A DNA stretch of 64,000 nt from assembly GCF_014280935.1 (NCBI RefSeq), contig NZ_JACLZI010000013.1, forward strand, positions 44,711 through 108,710, read 5' to 3'. This DNA comes from Aquibacillus kalidii (GTDB lineage: Bacteria > Bacillota > Bacilli > Bacillales > Amphibacillaceae). The notes beneath the pieces were generated by a model. That model was not told the DNA's origin. It searched no databases and saw only the letters and a list, made by a program, of their open reading frames with translations. A program made the translations under genes and the position numbers. How positions within the stretch are numbered: the stretch's first letter is position 1; each line of letters begins with the position of its first letter. Positions 61,034-64,000 of this stretch are shown here, piece after piece.

Positions 61034-61207
61034 CTAACGTCGATTTTGTACAAGATCAATGGTGCCTAAAACAACGTGTGCAAGGCCAAATCCGAAAACA
61101 GTATTTGCAACCATTTTATTAGTACCTTGCTTTTGTTTTAGCGCATATCCTGTTGCTGTTACGGCAGTACCTAAAGCAGTTGGGATCATACCTTCGCGGA
61201 CATCCAT
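61034..61207 (-). CDS. 57-aa small membrane protein
   Basis: ATG at 61205-61207 follows GGGAGGAATCAAGA. The 57 residues start MDVREGMIPTALGTAVTATG and include KMVANTVFGFGLAHVVLGTI and the end DLVQNRR. Two Gly/Ala-rich helices would insert in the membrane. Similar small Bacillaceae proteins are, to my memory, sometimes mislabelled asparagine synthase; I know no real function. It is too short for usual gene callers, but the start and hairpin support it. Confidence 0.75.
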   Translation of the reverse strand: MDVREGMIPTALGTAVTATGYALKQKQGTNKMVANTVFGFGLAHVVLGTIDLVQNRR

Positions 61208-61442
61208 TCTTGATTCCTCCCATCAAAGTTAGCAAACAGTGTATCCAAAATAGAATACGAAATTATTATCTGCGGTGTACTAGCTAATTATGCTGTTTCT
61301 CTAAAATTTGATGGAATTAATTTGTGCTATTCATTCGAATACCTCGTTCTAAAGCTTATCTTACTATGGCTATGGCACGGTGAAAATAATGAAAAAGAAC
61401 ACTAGGCAGAGCTTGACCATCGACATTTTGCATTTTGTTAAA
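61208..61442. other. 235-bp spacer, no gene seen
   Basis: Between the small membrane protein and metC. AT-rich with a probable promoter for the small gene; nothing else recognised. Confidence 0.4.
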
Positions 61443-61486
61443 ATACGAAAGAGACTATCCTGTTAGCGAGATAGTCTCTTTCGTAT
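61443..61486 (-). terminator. Terminator of metI-metC
   Basis: ATACGAAAGAGACTATC and GATAGTCTCTTTCGTAT pair perfectly (17 bp). Confidence 0.9.
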
Positions 61487-61499
61487 TATGAATATTAGT

Positions 61500-62696
61500 T
61501 TAATAAACGCGTTCCACTTTACTAGCAGCTACTGCAGCATCAAGGGCCTGCTTCATATCAGCTAGCAAATCATCTACATTTTCTAATCCTACTGATAAAC
61601 GTAGTAGGCCGTCTGTTATACCTCGTTTTGCTCTTTCCTCTTTAGGCATTGCTGCATGGGACATCGTTGCAGGGTAGGATAGAATAGTTTCAACCGCCCC
61701 TAAGCTTACAGCAAATACGGGAATACGGATATTCTCAACGAAAGCCTTAGCTGCTTCACGATCAGGCAAACGGAAAGACAAAAGTGCTCCACCGCTTGTT
61801 GATTGGCTATTATGAATGTCAAAGCCAGGGTGTGAGGCAAGACCAGGGTAATAAACAGCTTCTACTATTTCTTGCTGATCTAAGTAAGTAGCAATCTTTT
61901 CAGCAGATTTACTTGACTCATTGAGGCGGGCTTTCATCGTTTTTATCCCTTGTATTAACAAGAAGGAATCCTGTGCCCCTAGTATTGACCCAAATGTGTT
62001 TTGAACAAAAGCGAGTTCATCACCAAGTTCAGGATCTTTCGTTATTGCTAAACCTGCGATAATATCACTATGTCCTGACAAAAATTTGGTTGCACTGTGC
62101 AGCACAATATCTACACCTAGTTCAAGTGGTCGTTGATAAAGTGGCGTCATAAATGTGTTATCAAGAAACGTGAAACAATCATTAGCCTTCGCAAGCTCTA
62201 CGACACCTTTAATATCTGTAATTTTTAACAAGGGATTTGATGGAGTTTCCATGTAAATAAGCTTTGTATTGGACTGAATAGCTTTTTCTAGTTCTTTCAG
62301 GTCAGTCATGTCAACAAAAGTATGCTCGATATTAAATTTGCCGAGGATTTTTGTTACAAAACGGAACGTACCACCATACACGTCATTGGTAACAACTACA
62401 TGATCACCAGCAGAAAGTAACATAAAGGCGGACGTAATGGCAGCCATTCCGGATGCGAAGGCAAACCCGCGTGTACCACCTTCAAGGTCTGCAACAGATT
62501 TTTCTAAAGCATCCCTAGTTGGGTTACCTGATCTACTGTAATCATATGTACCTAAAGTATCGAAATTTTCCTGATGATAGGTGGAGGATAAATAGATAGG
62601 CACATTAACAGCACCCGTTTTATCTCCTGTTACTTCTTTACTAGAAGCGCCATGTACTAATCTTGTTTCCAGGTTATCCTGTGCGTTACTACTCAT
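61500..62696 (-). CDS. metC: Cystathionine beta-lyase (PLP-dependent)
   Basis: 398 residues of the Cys/Met metabolism PLP family: TYDYSRSGNPTRDALEK, GFAFASGMAAI (PLP phosphate loop), YMETPSNPLLKITD, FLDNTFMTP and the PLP Lys in VLHSATKFLSGHSDIIAG. It cleaves cystathionine to homocysteine, the step after MetI. The ATG overlaps the metI stop by four bases. Confidence 0.92.
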   Translation of the reverse strand: MSSNAQDNLETRLVHGASSKEVTGDKTGAVNVPIYLSSTYHQENFDTLGTYDYSRSGNPTRDALEKSVADLEGGTRGFAFASGMAAITSAFMLLSAGDHVVVTNDVYGGTFRFVTKILGKFNIEHTFVDMTDLKELEKAIQSNTKLIYMETPSNPLLKITDIKGVVELAKANDCFTFLDNTFMTPLYQRPLELGVDIVLHSATKFLSGHSDIIAGLAITKDPELGDELAFVQNTFGSILGAQDSFLLIQGIKTMKARLNESSKSAEKIATYLDQQEIVEAVYYPGLASHPGFDIHNSQSTSGGALLSFRLPDREAAKAFVENIRIPVFAVSLGAVETILSYPATMSHAAMPKEERAKRGITDGLLRLSVGLENVDDLLADMKQALDAAVAASKVERVY

Positions 62697-63808
62697 TGGA
62701 CTTCCTCCTTCTTCTCTATAATGGCAAAGGTTTGTTTCAGGTCATCGATTAAGTCTTCTGCATGTTCAATTCCTACAGAGAAACGAAGAAGTCGATTACA
62801 TACTCCACGGCGAATGCGTTCTTCTTCTGGGATATCAGCATGTGTTTGTGTTGCCGGATAGGTAATGAAGCTTTCCACGCCACCAAGGCTCTCCGCAAAG
62901 GATATGACCTGTAAATTCTCAAGTAAGGTCGGCACCCAGGCACTTTCTCTTAAACGGAACGAGATCATCCCACCCTTACCCGGATAAAGTACATCCGTAA
63001 CATACGGGTGTTCTTCTAAGAAAGCTGCTAATAATTTGGCATTCTCTTGTTGCTTATCTAACCTTAAAGGTAACGTTTTTAGACCTCTAATTAGCAATAG
63101 ACAATCAAAAGGAGAAAGGACTGCACCAGATGCATTATGGATATAGCCGAGTCGCTCACAAAGTTCTTTCCCTTTTGCAACAACTAGCCCAGCAAGTACA
63201 TCATTATGACCACCAATATATTTGGTTGCACTATGAATGACAATATCTGCTCCAAGTGTTATCGGTTGTTGGAGATAAGGAGTTAAAAATGTATTATCAA
63301 CAATTAATAACAAGTTATGTTTCTTAGCTATTGTGCTAATTTCTTGAATATCTATTTCCTGTAATAATGGGTTGGTAGGTGTTTCGATGAAAATAGCTTT
63401 TGCATTTTCTGAAATGATTGCTTCCACATCTGTTAAGTCTGTATAAACAGGGTTAATACCGTAAGCATCTGAATAGTGCTCTAATAATCGATATGTTCCG
63501 CCGTAAATGTCCTCGGCAACAATAATCTCATCTCCAGAGCGGAATAGTGAGAAAATTAATTGAATGGCAGCCATTCCAGAACTACAAGCATATCCTTGAT
63601 CACCTTGTTCTAACTCAGCGATTCCTTCTTCAATAATTTTACGTGTTGGATTTCCTGTCCGTGTGTAATCATATCCAGTTGATTTTCCTAATCCTTCATG
63701 CTGATAGGCAGTGGATAAGTAAAGCGGTGGGTTAACTGCACCTGTTGCTTTATCTTTTTTGTTGCCTAATTGCGCTAAAATTGTTTCTATTCTATTATTT
63801 TTCATCAT
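62693..63808 (-). CDS. metI: Cystathionine gamma-synthase / O-acetylhomoserine thiolyase
   Basis: 371 residues, same fold: GYDYTRTGNPTRKIIEEGIA, YACSSGMAAIQ, FIETPTNPLLQEID and PLP Lys in IHSATKYIGGHNDVLAG. It condenses O-acetylhomoserine with cysteine (or sulfide). In B. subtilis metI-metC is preceded by an S-box; none is visible in the 190 bases available upstream here. ATG follows GGGAGATGATTT. Confidence 0.9.
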   Translation of the reverse strand: MMKNNRIETILAQLGNKKDKATGAVNPPLYLSTAYQHEGLGKSTGYDYTRTGNPTRKIIEEGIAELEQGDQGYACSSGMAAIQLIFSLFRSGDEIIVAEDIYGGTYRLLEHYSDAYGINPVYTDLTDVEAIISENAKAIFIETPTNPLLQEIDIQEISTIAKKHNLLLIVDNTFLTPYLQQPITLGADIVIHSATKYIGGHNDVLAGLVVAKGKELCERLGYIHNASGAVLSPFDCLLLIRGLKTLPLRLDKQQENAKLLAAFLEEHPYVTDVLYPGKGGMISFRLRESAWVPTLLENLQVISFAESLGGVESFITYPATQTHADIPEEERIRRGVCNRLLRFSVGIEHAEDLIDDLKQTFAIIEKKEEVQ

Positions 63809-63897
63809 AAATCATCTCCCAGTTCTCTCTGTCTTTTAAGTAATTATTAGGTGATTCAGTTTTAATCATGTCGCTTTTTTCATACTTTGCCTGCTTT

Positions 63898-64000
63898 TAT
63901 AATGTCGTAGTTGAGATAAAATACGTAATAACTTCTATAAAACCTTTGGAAACTGCTTGAACTCGTTCCGGCAGAATACTTCGCTTTCCGTGGGCACGGC
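63898..64000 (+). repeat. Dispersed CTCGTTCCGGCAG element, copy 3 (cut by window end)
   Basis: Contains TAGTTGAGATAAAAT, TAACTTCTATAAAACCTTTGG, GAACTCGTTCCGGCAGAATA and CGCTTTCCGTGGGCACGGC, in the same order as copy 2. It begins about 90 bases upstream of metI, where its leader would be expected. Confidence 0.75.

Overview
The window looks like chromosomal DNA from a low-GC, endospore-forming Bacillaceae species. AGGAGG-type ribosome binding sites, GTG and TTG starts and rho-independent hairpins are everywhere. Spore genes are abundant: a gerA-type receptor operon, two spoVIF-like genes, a Spo0E-like phosphatase, phosphosulfolactate genes, a YheC/D-like protein and eight YjcZ-type micro-ORFs. 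A genus such as Oceanobacillus, Virgibacillus or Gracilibacillus is a guess from style only. I see no rRNA, tRNA, CRISPR array, prophage or plasmid module.

Layout. 1-12.5 kb: a CLC channel cut by the window edge, DUF421, a lone RsbR paralogue, two GNAT acetyltransferases, a small VWA-like protein, an ATP-grasp spore-coat-type protein, a BCCT transporter, a Zur-type zinc-binding lipoprotein gene, and a MoxR/DUF58/DUF4129-like operon. 12.6-25.6 kb: a secreted nuclease, a RAYT transposase, a substrate-like membrane protein with a two-permease ABC exporter, a DUF418 protein divergent from a two-component system, and a DUF4181 protein. 25.7-36 kb: nagAB, the germination operon, cysH-cysP divergent from comB-comA-VOC. 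Here CysH makes sulfite and ComA consumes it, so the divergent units could form one sulfate-to-sulfolactate route for the spore.

36-45 kb is an accessory, decaying and sporulation-rich stretch. It holds pseudogenes of a DUF2294 protein, a zinc-type ribosomal protein S14 and a frameshifted chemotaxis receptor, an RsbT-like kinase, YozQ- and YppG-like genes, seven YjcZ genes, two SpoVIF genes, an array of 51-bp repeats, and a Spo0E gene coupled to a short upstream ORF.

45-50.7 kb encodes an alpha/beta hydrolase, a membrane-anchored Mur ligase that lacks the usual MurF N-terminal domain, a D-Ala-D-Ala ligase, a VanX-type dipeptidase and an unknown membrane protein. This is my best candidate for an under-described system. 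50.8-64 kb: an amidase and an XhlA-like protein, HAD enzymes, a KtrA/C-like potassium gate, lipM-lipA, a C45 acyltransferase-like protein, an AEC transporter, a 57-aa membrane protein and the metI-metC pair.

Three dispersed repeat families run through the window: GGGACAGG palindromes, an approximately 200-bp element with a GAACTCGTTCCGGCAGAAT core, and a 51-bp hairpin unit. Some copies appear to have changed gene starts, gene ends or promoter regions.
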